Source of the DNA: Bullifex porci
GTDB lineage: Bacteria > Spirochaetota > Spirochaetia > Sphaerochaetales > Sphaerochaetaceae
DNA length: 40,348 bases
Direction: 5' to 3'
NCBI RefSeq assembly: GCF_009695635.1
Contig: NZ_VUNN01000021.1
Span: 1-40,348 of the forward strand
Both the position numbers and the translations under genes were made by a program. Positions 1 through 7,714 of this stretch are shown here, in pieces. How positions within the stretch are numbered: position 1 is the stretch's first letter; each line of letters starts with the position of its first letter. The notes below the pieces were generated by a model, which was not told where the DNA came from, did no database searches, and worked only from the letters and a program-made list of their open reading frames with translations.

Positions 1-139
1 TGTAAAGGTTACTGTAAAGGTTACTGTAAAGGTTACTGTAAAGGTTACTGTAAAGGTTACTGTAAAGGTTACTGTAAAGGTTACTGTAAAGGTTACTGTA
101 AAGGTTACTGTAAAGGTTACTGTAAAGGTTACTGTAAAG
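1..139 (+). repeat. 12-bp tandem repeat TGTAAAGGTTAC, 11 full copies plus 7 nt
   Basis: Eleven uninterrupted identical copies of TGTAAAGGTTAC fill 1-132, and a twelfth begins and breaks off after TGTAAAG at 139. The repeat probably continues left of the window. Its length is a multiple of three, so changes in copy number would lengthen or shorten the protein linker (VKVT)n without shifting frame. No base differs between copies, which suggests recent expansion or active homogenisation. Confidence 0.97.
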
Positions 140-313
140 CAGCAAAAGATATTGAAAGCTATAAAAGATAATCCTTTTATTACACAAGATGAACTTTCAA
201 AAGTAATTGGACTCTCAAGGAAGAGTATTATTCAAAATATGAATAAAATGAAAGATAATGGCTTAATAAAGAGAGTGGGTGCAGCTATAAACGGACATTG
301 GGCAATTCTTTAA
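2..313 (+). CDS. 3' end of AlbA_2/COG2865-type transcriptional regulator (partial)
   Basis: This frame is open from the window edge to a TAA at 311-313, giving 103 residues with no start in the window. Residues 1 to about 46 are a VKVT tetrapeptide repeated about 11 times, encoded by a perfect 12-bp tandem repeat. It is followed by VKQQKILKAIKDNPFITQDE and then LSKVIGLSRKSIIQNMNKMK and a GLIKRVG-like wing, which together read as a winged helix-turn-helix. From memory, proteins with an N-terminal AlbA_2 (divergent AAA_4) domain often end this way: a low-complexity tetrapeptide linker (KVTEKVTE-like) and then a wHTH. The family name therefore rests on the C-terminal third only. The role would be DNA or RNA binding regulation; the target is unknown. 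The second open frame through the repeat (CKGY) runs to a stop at 171 but leads into nothing recognisable. Confidence 0.7.
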   Translation, partial: VKVTVKVTVKVTVKVTVKVTVKVTVKVTVKVTVKVTVKVTVKVTVKQQKILKAIKDNPFITQDELSKVIGLSRKSIIQNMNKMKDNGLIKRVGAAINGHWAIL

Positions 314-336
314 ACAATATTTGGTTAAACGCTCTA

Positions 337-388
337 ATAGGTATTTTTTTAAGATTTATAATTTAAAATAAATATATTTTAAACCTAT
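337..388. repeat. Long AT-rich inverted repeat after the regulator gene
   Basis: ATAGGT at 337-342 pairs with ACCTAT at 383-388, and the interior is almost pure A/T and partly self-complementary (TTTAT/ATAAA). It may help end transcription of the upstream regulator gene, but it has no GC-rich stem and U-run, so this is weak. Confidence 0.3.
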
Positions 389-435
389 ATCGGATTGTTT
401 TAAGAATTAATAACTATTTTATTTAGATTAATAAA

Positions 436-465
436 AGGTGCATACCCAAAACTGGATATGCACCT
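436..465 (-). terminator. Intrinsic terminator of pspA-pspC
   Basis: A perfect 9-bp inverted repeat (436-444 and 457-465, AGGTGCATA/TATGCACCT) can extend in the loop by CCA/TGG. Read on the minus strand it is followed by TTTTATTAAT, as in a Rho-independent terminator. It lies about 20 bp past the pspC stop. Confidence 0.85.
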
Positions 466-485
466 ATCAAGGGGTAAATTGCAAA

Positions 486-692
486 TTAATACTGAGGTCC
501 TACAGGTAGGATAATTGCAAGGAGGATGTAAATCAGGCCTACCGGGAAGAAGCCAGTAGCACAGAAAGCGATAAATGTAATAAGTCTAACTAGAGTAGTT
601 GAAATACCAAGTCTTCTGCCAAGTCCTGCACATACTCCAAAGAGCATTCCATTTGGAACTCTTAATAATCTTCTCTGGTAAGCTGAAAACAT
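486..692 (-). CDS. pspC: PspC domain protein, phage-shock membrane protein
   Basis: This 68-residue protein is a stand-alone PspC domain: a basic N-terminus (YQRRLLRVPNGMLFGVCAGL), the conserved GVCAGLGRRLGI turn, then a hydrophobic helix at about 36-62 that would sit in the inner membrane. PspC family proteins sense or transmit envelope stress and bind PspA. AAGGAG lies about 8 nt before the ATG, inside the tail of pspA, and only one base separates the two genes, so they are co-transcribed. A strong terminator follows. The size fits the minimal PspC domain, lacking the C-terminal extension of the enterobacterial protein. The start is well supported. Confidence 0.9.
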   Translation of the reverse strand: MFSAYQRRLLRVPNGMLFGVCAGLGRRLGISTTLVRLITFIAFCATGFFPVGLIYILLAIILPVGPQY

Positions 693-693
693 A

Positions 694-1362
694 TTAGTTA
701 TTCTCCTTATTATTCTTTAACTTATTGAGCTCTTCTTCGATGTCTCTCTCTAATTCCATCTCTTCAAAGCTCTCTTTTGTGCTCTTTATTTGTTTCTGAG
801 AAGGGGAGAAGATCTTTGCCTCAGCCTCCCATTTCTCGATTCTAGATTGAAGCTCCTCAAAGCGCTTAGCATACTTAATGCTATCTGCTTCTCTTAGAGT
901 CTCATTTACCTTCATCTTTTCCTTTGCTGCATTTGCACGAGATAGAAGGTCATTTCTCTTTGTTTTCATCTCATTGAGCTTTGCACTTACTTCGTTAAGC
1001 TGTTCCTTTAAGGAAATGATTATGTTTTCAAGAGTTGCACTGTTAGCTTCTAATGCTTTGAGATTTTCAAGTGCATTTCTCTTCTCAATGATAGCTTCCT
1101 TAGCCATATCATCATTACCCTTATCTACAGCCATCTGAGCTCTATCAGCCCAACGCTTTACAGTATCATCAGCAGAAGAAATATTTCTCTTAATACTTTC
1201 AAGCTCTGCACTCTTTTCTGCAATAGATACCTTTATTTCTCTTTCAGTATCTTCCATCTCTGTAATCATTAAATTGATCATCTTCTTTGGGTCCTCCATC
1301 TTATCGAGGGCACTGTTTACATTAGAGGAGATGATGTCTCCCATTCTTTTAAATACGTTCAT
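694..1362 (-). CDS. pspA: Phage shock protein A (PspA/IM30 family)
   Basis: PspA/IM30 proteins form helical, ESCRT-III-like assemblies that coat and repair damaged inner membrane. The 222-residue sequence opens with MNVFKRMGDIISSNVNSALD, the typical amphipathic PspA N-terminus, followed by DPKKMINLMITEMEDT and a long heptad-rich coiled coil to about residue 200. The size matches the family. The frame is open 66 bp further upstream, but I place the start at 1362 because GAAGGAG stands about 8 nt before this ATG and the longer version would run through the sigma-54 promoter at 1411-1428. It is first in a two-gene operon with pspC. Confidence 0.93.
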   Translation of the reverse strand: MNVFKRMGDIISSNVNSALDKMEDPKKMINLMITEMEDTEREIKVSIAEKSAELESIKRNISSADDTVKRWADRAQMAVDKGNDDMAKEAIIEKRNALENLKALEANSATLENIIISLKEQLNEVSAKLNEMKTKRNDLLSRANAAKEKMKVNETLREADSIKYAKRFEELQSRIEKWEAEAKIFSPSQKQIKSTKESFEEMELERDIEEELNKLKNNKENN

Positions 1363-1410
1363 TTTTATATCTCCTTCATGGAATAATTTTTTATTTAGAC
1401 GTAAATACAT

Positions 1411-1428
1411 ATGCAAATAGCGTGCCAA
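1411..1428 (-). promoter_or_regulatory. Sigma-54 (RpoN) promoter of pspA-pspC
   Basis: On the minus strand the sequence reads TTGGCACG, four bases, TTGCAT. This matches the sigma-54 consensus (TGGCACG-N4-TTGCW), with GG and GC exactly 12 bp apart. If GC is at -12, transcription starts near 1401, leaving a leader of about 40 nt with a good ribosome site before the pspA ATG at 1362. PspA is sigma-54 dependent in enterobacteria. Activation would require an enhancer-binding protein, which is not encoded in this window. Confidence 0.88.
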
Positions 1429-1518
1429 CCCGTGAAATTAGGTTAAACAATTAGTTTTTTACCCCTCTGTTGGTTCTTTTTCCCATTTTAAATGGTGTAA
1501 TTAGCCAAAGTGAGTGTG

Positions 1519-1548
1519 TTGTAAAGTATGTGCTTTGTAAATTATGAT
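1519..1548 (+). promoter_or_regulatory. Sigma-70-type promoter of rsmI-trmH, probably leaderless
   Basis: TTGTAA (1519-1524), an 18-bp spacer and TATGAT (1543-1548). Only six bases separate the -10 box from the rsmI ATG at 1555, so the predicted transcription start falls on or beside the A of the start codon. No Shine-Dalgarno sequence is present. Confidence 0.6.
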
Positions 1549-1554
1549 TATCCC

Positions 1555-2259
1555 ATGAGTACTTTATATATGGTTGCAACACCAATTGGAAATTTGGAAG
1601 ATATAACGATGAGAGCACTTAATGTCTTAAAAAGTGTAGATGTCATCGCATGCGAAGATACTAGACATACATCTCTATTGCTTTCACGATACGATATTAA
1701 GAAGAGAACTATAGCTTGCCATGCTCATAATGAGGAGGCTAGTAGTAAGGGAATTATTGCTCTTCTTGATCAAGGACAAAGTGTTGCATATTGCTCTGAT
1801 GCAGGAACTCCTGGAATTTCTGATCCAGGAGCTAGGCTATGTGAGAATGTTAGAGCAGCAGGACATGATATAGTACCAATCCCAGGTGCTTCTGCCGTAA
1901 TTACTCTTTTATCAGCTGCTGGTAATGTAGGAAAGACCTTTACCTTTGAAGGGTTTTTATCACCAAAGAAGGGTAGAAGAACTAAGAGATTAAGTGAGTT
2001 AATTTCTAGAGGTGAGACCTTTGTATTTTATGAGTCCCCTTTTAGAATTGTAAAAACCTTAAAGGAAATAGAGGAGCTAATGCCAAGTGCTAGAATTTCT
2101 ATGGGACGTGAGCTTACTAAGGCCTTTGAGGAAATTAAGGTTGATAACATATCTAATATTATAAAGCTCTTAGAGTCTCGTGATAGCATTAAGGGAGAAT
2201 TTGCAGTTGCTGTTACTCCACAAGTTGTAGATGAAGATGATAACACTGAAGAAGATTAA
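1555..2259 (+). CDS. rsmI: 16S rRNA 2'-O-ribose C1402 methyltransferase RsmI
   Basis: RsmI methylates the ribose of C1402 in the ribosomal decoding centre using SAM. The 234 residues carry the tetrapyrrole-methylase fold motifs in order: LYMVATPIGNLEDIT at the N-terminus, ACEDTRHTSLLLSRY, YCSDAGTPGISDPG, IPGASAVITLLSAAG and FVFYESPFRI. The protein is shorter than the usual 270-290 residues, mainly lacking the C-terminal extension. An upstream ATG at 1528 is in frame, but the family N-terminus fits the ATG at 1555, which lacks a Shine-Dalgarno site and sits right behind a -10 box. The 3' end overlaps trmH by 29 bp. Confidence 0.93.
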   Translation: MSTLYMVATPIGNLEDITMRALNVLKSVDVIACEDTRHTSLLLSRYDIKKRTIACHAHNEEASSKGIIALLDQGQSVAYCSDAGTPGISDPGARLCENVRAAGHDIVPIPGASAVITLLSAAGNVGKTFTFEGFLSPKKGRRTKRLSELISRGETFVFYESPFRIVKTLKEIEELMPSARISMGRELTKAFEEIKVDNISNIIKLLESRDSIKGEFAVAVTPQVVDEDDNTEED

Positions 2260-2995
2260 AACCCTAAAGCCTAGAGTTCAGCTTAGAAAGTGTGCAGGTC
2301 AAGCTTATTTAGCTTCAAAGGGAGAGACCTTTGAAAGTGAATATATCTTAGGACTTAAGGATATTGCTCTTTCTTTAGATTTTGTTAGTGATAAAGAATA
2401 TTTTGAAAAGGCTTTTCTTGAATTAGCAGCTGGAAATCTAAAAAGAGGTGAGGACATATACTATAAGAGCTTAGCTATCTTAGGTGAGGAGGTAGCTGAT
2501 TGGGATATTATCGATAGTGATAATAAGCTTGATAATAGTATTAGAAAAGTAATGCCTCGCTACTTACTCCTTGATAGAATACGCTCTCCATATAATATTG
2601 GCGCAATCTTTCGTTCAGCTGAAAGCTTTGGAATAAAGCATATATACCTTTATGAATGTGGAGATGTTAATTCTCCTAGAGCAATTAGAACTAGTAGAGG
2701 AGCAATAGATGTCGTTGAGCACTCTATTATTAATTCATTAGATGAGGTAAAAGGGCCTTTCTTTGCTCTTGAATTAGGTGGAAAGGATATAAAAGAATTT
2801 TCCTTTCCAGCAGAGGGTACCTGTATCTTAGGTAGTGAAGAAAGTGGGGTATCGCCTGAGTGTTTAGAGCTAGCTAAAAGCTCTCTTGGAAAGGTAGAGA
2901 TCCCATTGCATGGCGCAAAGGGATCTATAAATGTTTCTGTTGCAGCTGGAATATTGATGTATAGCTGGGATCAATTTCCTTTTCCGCTCTCATAG
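2231..2995 (+). CDS. TrmH/SpoU-family RNA 2'-O-methyltransferase
   Basis: This is a SPOUT-class SAM-dependent RNA ribose methyltransferase. The three family motifs are present: RSPYNIGAIFRSAESFGI (about 118-135), LGSEESGVSP (about 200-209) and IPLHGAKGSINVSVAAG (about 224-240), which build the trefoil knot that binds SAM. The about 100-residue N-terminal part looks like the substrate-binding extension of rRNA-type members, but I cannot tell whether it acts on 23S rRNA (RlmB-like) or tRNA. It overlaps rsmI by 29 bp, so translation is probably coupled, and the pair groups two ribose methylases. Its 3' end overlaps the convergent Lon-like gene by 25 bp. An ATG at 2237 is an alternative start. 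Confidence 0.88.
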   Translation: MKMITLKKIKTLKPRVQLRKCAGQAYLASKGETFESEYILGLKDIALSLDFVSDKEYFEKAFLELAAGNLKRGEDIYYKSLAILGEEVADWDIIDSDNKLDNSIRKVMPRYLLLDRIRSPYNIGAIFRSAESFGIKHIYLYECGDVNSPRAIRTSRGAIDVVEHSIINSLDEVKGPFFALELGGKDIKEFSFPAEGTCILGSEESGVSPECLELAKSSLGKVEIPLHGAKGSINVSVAAGILMYSWDQFPFPLS

Positions 2996-4842
2996 AGCTT
3001 TTTTAGATTATCTTCTATTACTCTATTAAAAGAGCCTGGCTTAAATAAACCTCTTTTATCTCTACTACTAGATGGAAGACCTGTTAAAAGCTCCATACCT
3101 TCTTCGATTGTTGAAAGAGCCCAAAGATGGAAGTTTCCTTTTTTAATATCATCTTCAACTTCATATGGAAGTATTAGTGATCTTATGTTTTGCTTTGGAA
3201 TAATTACACCTTGAGTGCCTGTAAAGCCACATAGCTTACAGGTATGGTAAAAGCCTGTAATCTTTTCATTTATTCCACTAACTGGCTGTAGAATACCCAT
3301 TTGGTTAACAGATCCTGTAATTGCGATATCCTGTCTTACTGGAAGCTCTCCAATAGCAGAAAGTAGTGCATATAGCTCAGATGATGATGCTGAGTCTCCA
3401 TCGACCTCACTATAGTTTTGTTCAAAGCATAGTCCTGCATATATTGAAAGAGGAAAGGAACGTGCATAGTTCTTTCTTAGATAGCCTTGTAAAATTAAAA
3501 TTCCTTTATCATGTATCTCGCCACTAAGACCTGCTTCATGCTCGATATTTACAATACCCTCACTTCCTGGTGCAACTGTAGCTGAGATTACAGCTGGAGT
3601 TCCGAAGGAAGCAGCACCACGGTCCATGACAGCGAGTCCATTAATAATTCCAACCTTACTTCCACTTGTACTAACTAAAAGCTCTCCGCTTTTGATCTCT
3701 TGGTTTATTCTATCCTCTAATAAATCTGTTAGCTCAGCTCTATCCTTAATTGCTCTTTTAATATCATCTCCAGTAATTTTACCATTACTATATAAAGCGG
3801 CTTCTGAGATTAAATCACCTAGGAGTGTTAGCTGACAGGTTAATTGATCTCTTGATTCACAAATAGAGGATGAATATCTTAAAGCCTCTTCGCAAGCTTC
3901 CTTTGTGATATTAGGATTAATCTTTTTTAAATATGCGATTGTTCCTAGGATATTTTCTTTATTTGCTTCCATCATGTAATCAAATTGAGGAGCAACTTTA
4001 AAGAGTCTTAAAAATCCTTCATCCTTATCACATAGCTCATCAAAGATATCTTCACTTCCAAGTAATATTACCTTAGTAGGAAGGGCTATTGGTTCTGGTC
4101 TTATTCTTTCATCCTTTCCAAGTGATCCTTGAACTCCACTAGTTGATAGTGCCATAGCTGTTGAATCTAAATGACGTTTAATAGCATCCCAAAGTCCTTT
4201 TTGGGAGAGGACCTCAGCTGCTGTTAATACTAAAAAGCCTCCAGAGGCTTTAGCATAGGAACCTATATGAATTGCTAAGTGAGGAATATCTTCACTTTTA
4301 TCAGCATAGCCAAATAGGTTTTCAAAGGTTGGATGAGATTCAACGATAAATGGTCTTTTATTATCGAGACTTCTATCAAGAACAAGGTTTACTTTGTAGT
4401 TGTTTTCATTAAATGTACTCTTTGATAATAAAGCTGCATACCTTGTAGCTTCAGGAATTTGATTCTTCACTTCTTCAAGAACCATCTGGTAGTTTTCAAT
4501 TGTAGCAGAGCTAAGTAAAGCTTTTAGCTTATTACCATCGCCCTTATTTAAGCAAAGTGAAATAGGAAAGTATGGGTTTGAAGGATTTGCAAGATAAACT
4601 ACATCCTTAATCATCTCTTCATCTGTGCAGTTTTCAGCCTCCTGCCTTACAGATGTAAGCTTACCTGTACCCATCTCACCACTAATAAATAGGTTATATC
4701 CATTTCTATTTGTTTTTAAGCCAGTTCTTAAAGCCTTTAGTGCTCTTTCCTGTCCTACTATACCTCTTTCAGATATTTCTAAATCTGTATCTTGTAAAGA
4801 ATATTTGAAAGAGATCTCTTTGTTATCAAGTTCAACAATCAT
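2971..4842 (-). CDS. Lon-related ATP-dependent protease (COG1067 type)
   Basis: This cytoplasmic AAA+ serine protease resembles the YcbZ/LonB-like family rather than classical Lon. A Walker A motif (GEMGTGK, residues 55-61) begins the ATPase region. A long AAA_32-like domain follows, and the Lon protease domain starts near residue 395 (GLAVMDRGAASFG). The catalytic Ser-Lys dyad is visible as S484 in EVDGDSASSSELYALLSAI and K527 in SGINEKITG. At 623 residues it is shorter than the usual 750-800, so inserted regions of other members appear reduced. It has no Shine-Dalgarno sequence and starts 8 nt after a good -10 box. The 3' end overlaps trmH on the opposite strand. Confidence 0.9.
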   Translation of the reverse strand: MIVELDNKEISFKYSLQDTDLEISERGIVGQERALKALRTGLKTNRNGYNLFISGEMGTGKLTSVRQEAENCTDEEMIKDVVYLANPSNPYFPISLCLNKGDGNKLKALLSSATIENYQMVLEEVKNQIPEATRYAALLSKSTFNENNYKVNLVLDRSLDNKRPFIVESHPTFENLFGYADKSEDIPHLAIHIGSYAKASGGFLVLTAAEVLSQKGLWDAIKRHLDSTAMALSTSGVQGSLGKDERIRPEPIALPTKVILLGSEDIFDELCDKDEGFLRLFKVAPQFDYMMEANKENILGTIAYLKKINPNITKEACEEALRYSSSICESRDQLTCQLTLLGDLISEAALYSNGKITGDDIKRAIKDRAELTDLLEDRINQEIKSGELLVSTSGSKVGIINGLAVMDRGAASFGTPAVISATVAPGSEGIVNIEHEAGLSGEIHDKGILILQGYLRKNYARSFPLSIYAGLCFEQNYSEVDGDSASSSELYALLSAIGELPVRQDIAITGSVNQMGILQPVSGINEKITGFYHTCKLCGFTGTQGVIIPKQNIRSLILPYEVEDDIKKGNFHLWALSTIEEGMELLTGLPSSSRDKRGLFKPGSFNRVIEDNLKKLYESGKGN

Positions 4843-4850
4843 ATTTTTAA

Positions 4851-4879
4851 ATTGTAGGAGGTGTAAAAATATGTGTCAA
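4851..4879 (-). promoter_or_regulatory. Strong sigma-70-type promoter of the Lon-like gene
   Basis: On the minus strand: TTGACA (4874-4879), a 17-bp spacer, TACAAT (4851-4856). The start codon at 4842 lies 8 nt past the -10 box, giving a leader of 0-2 nt and no room for a ribosome-binding site. Confidence 0.75.
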
Positions 4880-5016
4880 CGCACATAAAAATTGGAAAAA
4901 TGGAAATATTTAATCAAAATATTATTGGAAAAACGGACAAAATATGTTTGTTTTGTGTTGGAAAAAAGGCAAAAATGATATTATCCTTAAATCATACAAG
5001 GAGATAAATAGTTTTA

Positions 5017-6372
5017 ATGCTAAAGAGGAAAATTTCAGATTACTTAGAATCTTACTTTACACCTAATAGACGAGAAGCTTTATTAATTACAGGAGCTCGT
5101 CAAGTTGGGAAAAGCTATGCAATACGTGAGTTTGGAAAGAGTCATTACTCCTCTTTTATTGAAATAAATCTACTAGAGGATTCTATTGCTAGGACATCAA
5201 TATCAAAAGCTAGTAATAGTAAGGATTTACTTTTGAGGATTACTGCTATTGCATCTCAACCTCTAATTAAGGGAAAAACATTAATCTTCTTTGATGAGGT
5301 GCAAGTAGTTCCAGAGATAGTGACAGCTATTAAATTCCTTGTTGAGGAAGGAAGCTATCAATATGTACTCAGTGGATCATTATTAGGTATTGGGTTAAAG
5401 AGAATATCTTCTATGCCTGTTGGATATTTAACAGTCAAAGAGATGTATCCATTAAATCTTGAGGAGTTTTATCGAGCTTGTGGCATATCTGATAACATTT
5501 TTAGTGTTCTTGAGGAAGCCTTTAAAGCGGAAAGAGAAATCGATAGTATAATTCATAGAAAGTTGATGGAGCTTTTTCGTCTATATCTTATCGTTGGAGG
5601 TATGCCTGCTGTTGTTCAGACTTATTTAGATACAAATGATATAAAAAAGGTTGTGAATAAACAGAGAGAAATCCTTTCAATGTATGTAGAGGATATTTCT
5701 CAATATGATATTAATAATAAGCTTTATATAAAGGATATTTTCAATCTCATACCTGCTGAATTAAATAATCCAAATAAGAGATTTATTTTGAAAAATTTAA
5801 ATGAAAATACAAAGTTTAGCAGATTAGAGAATAGCTTTATTTGGATTAGAGAAGCAGGCGTAGCTATAGGTGTTTATAATATTGAAGAACCAAAGCTTCC
5901 TTTAGAGCTTGCAAAACTTAGAAATCTATTTAAACTATTTTCAAATGATGTAGGTCTACTAGCCTGTCAGTATGCTGATGGCATTCAACTTAGAATACTA
6001 AATAATGATATAGATATAAATTATGGTTCTATTTATGAAAATGCAGTTGCCGAAGAACTATATTCTCACGGATTGAAGCTATACTATTTTAATAGTAAGA
6101 AGCAGGGAGAACTTGATTTTGTAATAAAGCTTGATGATAAGATTCTTCCAATTGAAGTAAAATCTGGAAAGAACTATTTAAGGCATAATGCATTAAAGAA
6201 TGTAATTGAAAATAAAGATTATGAAATAGAGAAAGCTTATGTTTTATATAATGAAAATATAAAGAGAGTTGGTAATATTGTTTATCTGCCAATATATTTA
6301 ATGATGTTTATCAAAAATAGAGAAATTGAGAATTTAATTTGGAAAATTGATTTATCATCTCTTCCTCAATAA
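5017..6372 (+). CDS. AAA ATPase with DUF4143 (AAA_14) domain
   Basis: The 451-residue protein has a P-loop near the N-terminus (TGARQVGKS, residues 25-33), a Walker B block (KTLIFFDEVQ, about 86-95) and the LSGSLLG sensor typical of AAA_14 proteins. The C-terminal DUF4143 part carries a PD-(D/E)XK-like core (GELDFVI...LPIEVKSGKNY, about 366-390). The family is widespread, often in many copies and frequently horizontally mobile. The biochemical role is not known; nuclease or regulatory functions have been suggested. AAGGAG stands 11 nt before the ATG. It is a single-gene unit between the Lon-like gene and nif3. Codon use resembles its neighbours. Confidence 0.88.
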   Translation: MLKRKISDYLESYFTPNRREALLITGARQVGKSYAIREFGKSHYSSFIEINLLEDSIARTSISKASNSKDLLLRITAIASQPLIKGKTLIFFDEVQVVPEIVTAIKFLVEEGSYQYVLSGSLLGIGLKRISSMPVGYLTVKEMYPLNLEEFYRACGISDNIFSVLEEAFKAEREIDSIIHRKLMELFRLYLIVGGMPAVVQTYLDTNDIKKVVNKQREILSMYVEDISQYDINNKLYIKDIFNLIPAELNNPNKRFILKNLNENTKFSRLENSFIWIREAGVAIGVYNIEEPKLPLELAKLRNLFKLFSNDVGLLACQYADGIQLRILNNDIDINYGSIYENAVAEELYSHGLKLYYFNSKKQGELDFVIKLDDKILPIEVKSGKNYLRHNALKNVIENKDYEIEKAYVLYNENIKRVGNIVYLPIYLMMFIKNREIENLIWKIDLSSLPQ

Positions 6373-6410
6373 ATTACTTTTTGCTTAGCAAATATTATAG
6401 TTTCTTGAGA

Positions 6411-6439
6411 TTGTGGAAAATATCCATTCAACGTATTAT
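6411..6439 (+). promoter_or_regulatory. Promoter of the nif3-lspA operon
   Basis: TTGTGG (6411-6416), 17 bp, TATTAT (6434-6439). The nif3 ATG at 6450 is 10 nt further on, so the leader would be about 0-4 nt. The lemA promoter at 29885 uses the same two hexamers with the same spacing. Confidence 0.6.
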
Positions 6440-6449
6440 ACTTACCTTC

Positions 6450-7208
6450 ATGAAATTAAAAGAACTCGATAAATTTTTAAGAGATAAATTGGAAATTGCT
6501 AATTTTTCATTTGATGCATCATTAAATGGAATTCAAATAGCTTGTAGTGATAAAGAAATTAAAAAGATTGGTTATGCAGTTGATGCCTCTCTTGCAACAA
6601 TTAAAAAGGCAGCTGAAGCAGGGTGTGATATGCTCTTTGTCCATCATGGTCTTTTCTGGGGTGAACCTATCGCAATTAGAGGACCTCACTACGATAGAGT
6701 AAAGGCTTGCCTTGATAACGATATGGCTCTATATGCATGTCACCTTCCACTTGATGCTCATCCTGTATTTGGAAATAATGCTCAAATGGCACAGTGCTTA
6801 GGCATGAAGGGCTATGATATGTTTAGTGAATATCATGGAAGAATGATAGGAGTTAAAGGTAAACTTCCATTTCCAATGAGTGTTGAGCAGGTAATACGAT
6901 TATTAGATTTTTCAGATGCTAGTGGACTTAGAACTTTAGAGTTTGGTAAGGACCTTTGTGAGAGTGTAGGTATTGTATCTGGTGGGGCTGGTAATGATGT
7001 TGCTGATGCTATTGCCGATGGCCTAGATTTATTCATTACTGGAGAAATTTACCATCAAAACTTCCATGAGGCTCTCGAAAACAAAATTAATGTAATAGCC
7101 GGTGGACACTATCAAAGTGAGACCTTTGGTGTTAAAGCAGTAATGAGAATGGTATTAGGTGAATTAGGTATTGAGGGAGAGTTCATTTCATGGCCAACAG
7201 CACTGTAA
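6450..7208 (+). CDS. Nif3-like dinuclear metal centre protein (GTP cyclohydrolase 1 type 2 family)
   Basis: Nif3/DUF34 proteins form hexameric toroids with two metals per subunit; the exact reaction is unsettled. The 252-residue sequence starts MKLKELDKFLRDKLEI and shows the metal-ligand blocks DMLFVHHGLFWG, YACHLPLDAHPVFGNN and, near the end, VIAGGHYQSETFGVKAV. The length matches the short form without the PII-like insert. A TTG at 6381 would extend it by 23 residues, but that stretch carries the promoter and does not look like the family. No Shine-Dalgarno is visible. It is first in a run of five tightly packed genes, and its 3' end overlaps lspA by 19 bp. Confidence 0.9.
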   Translation: MKLKELDKFLRDKLEIANFSFDASLNGIQIACSDKEIKKIGYAVDASLATIKKAAEAGCDMLFVHHGLFWGEPIAIRGPHYDRVKACLDNDMALYACHLPLDAHPVFGNNAQMAQCLGMKGYDMFSEYHGRMIGVKGKLPFPMSVEQVIRLLDFSDASGLRTLEFGKDLCESVGIVSGGAGNDVADAIADGLDLFITGEIYHQNFHEALENKINVIAGGHYQSETFGVKAVMRMVLGELGIEGEFISWPTAL

Positions 7209-7714
7209 AGAGATTCTTGCCCCTTTCACTAACAGCCTTTGTGATCCTCTTAGACCAAATATCAAAGGCCTTAGTAGTAAAGTACATACCTGAAAATACT
7301 ATCTTTAAAAGCTTCTTTTGGGATTTTTTAGAGATAATACATGTAAGAAATGATGCTATTGCCTTTTCTATTGGTTCAGCTCTAGATGTACCTATAAAGA
7401 TAGTATTTTTTATTATCCTTCCGATAATTTTAATGGTACTTGTGATATATTGTGTTTTAAGCACAAAGACAGATAAGGATTTTACTGTTTTTCAAAAATG
7501 GTGCTTAGCTGCTATTGCAGGTGGAGGCATTGGAAACCTAATAGATAGAGTCTTCAGACAGCTAAGAGTTGTAGACTGGATAAGTACAGATATGTATGGA
7601 TTTCTAGGTTTTGATCGATTCCCAACCTATAATATTGCAGATGCATCTATTGTCGTATCAGTGTGCTTAATATTATTATCATTTCTTATAGGAGAGAGGA
7701 AAAAAATTGAGTAA
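7190..7714 (+). CDS. lspA: Prolipoprotein signal peptidase (signal peptidase II)
   Basis: LspA removes the signal peptide from diacylglyceryl-modified prolipoproteins in the inner membrane. The 174 residues contain four hydrophobic segments (about 10-30, 65-90, 104-118, 150-168) and the two aspartate blocks of this aspartyl protease: GGGIGNLIDRV (D119) and FPTYNIADASIVVS (D151). HVRNDAIAFS is the usual conserved N-x-G/A-x-A-F region. The start is supported by GGGAGAG just upstream, inside the end of nif3. Lipoproteins are abundant in spirochaetes, so the gene is expected. Confidence 0.95.
   Translation: MANSTVKRFLPLSLTAFVILLDQISKALVVKYIPENTIFKSFFWDFLEIIHVRNDAIAFSIGSALDVPIKIVFFIILPIILMVLVIYCVLSTKTDKDFTVFQKWCLAAIAGGGIGNLIDRVFRQLRVVDWISTDMYGFLGFDRFPTYNIADASIVVSVCLILLSFLIGERKKIE

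Noticed and set aside
1-171. Open frame encoding (CKGY)n through the tandem repeat
   Set aside because: It ends soon after the repeat in an unrelated stretch, while the neighbouring frame (VKVT)n continues into a recognisable winged helix.
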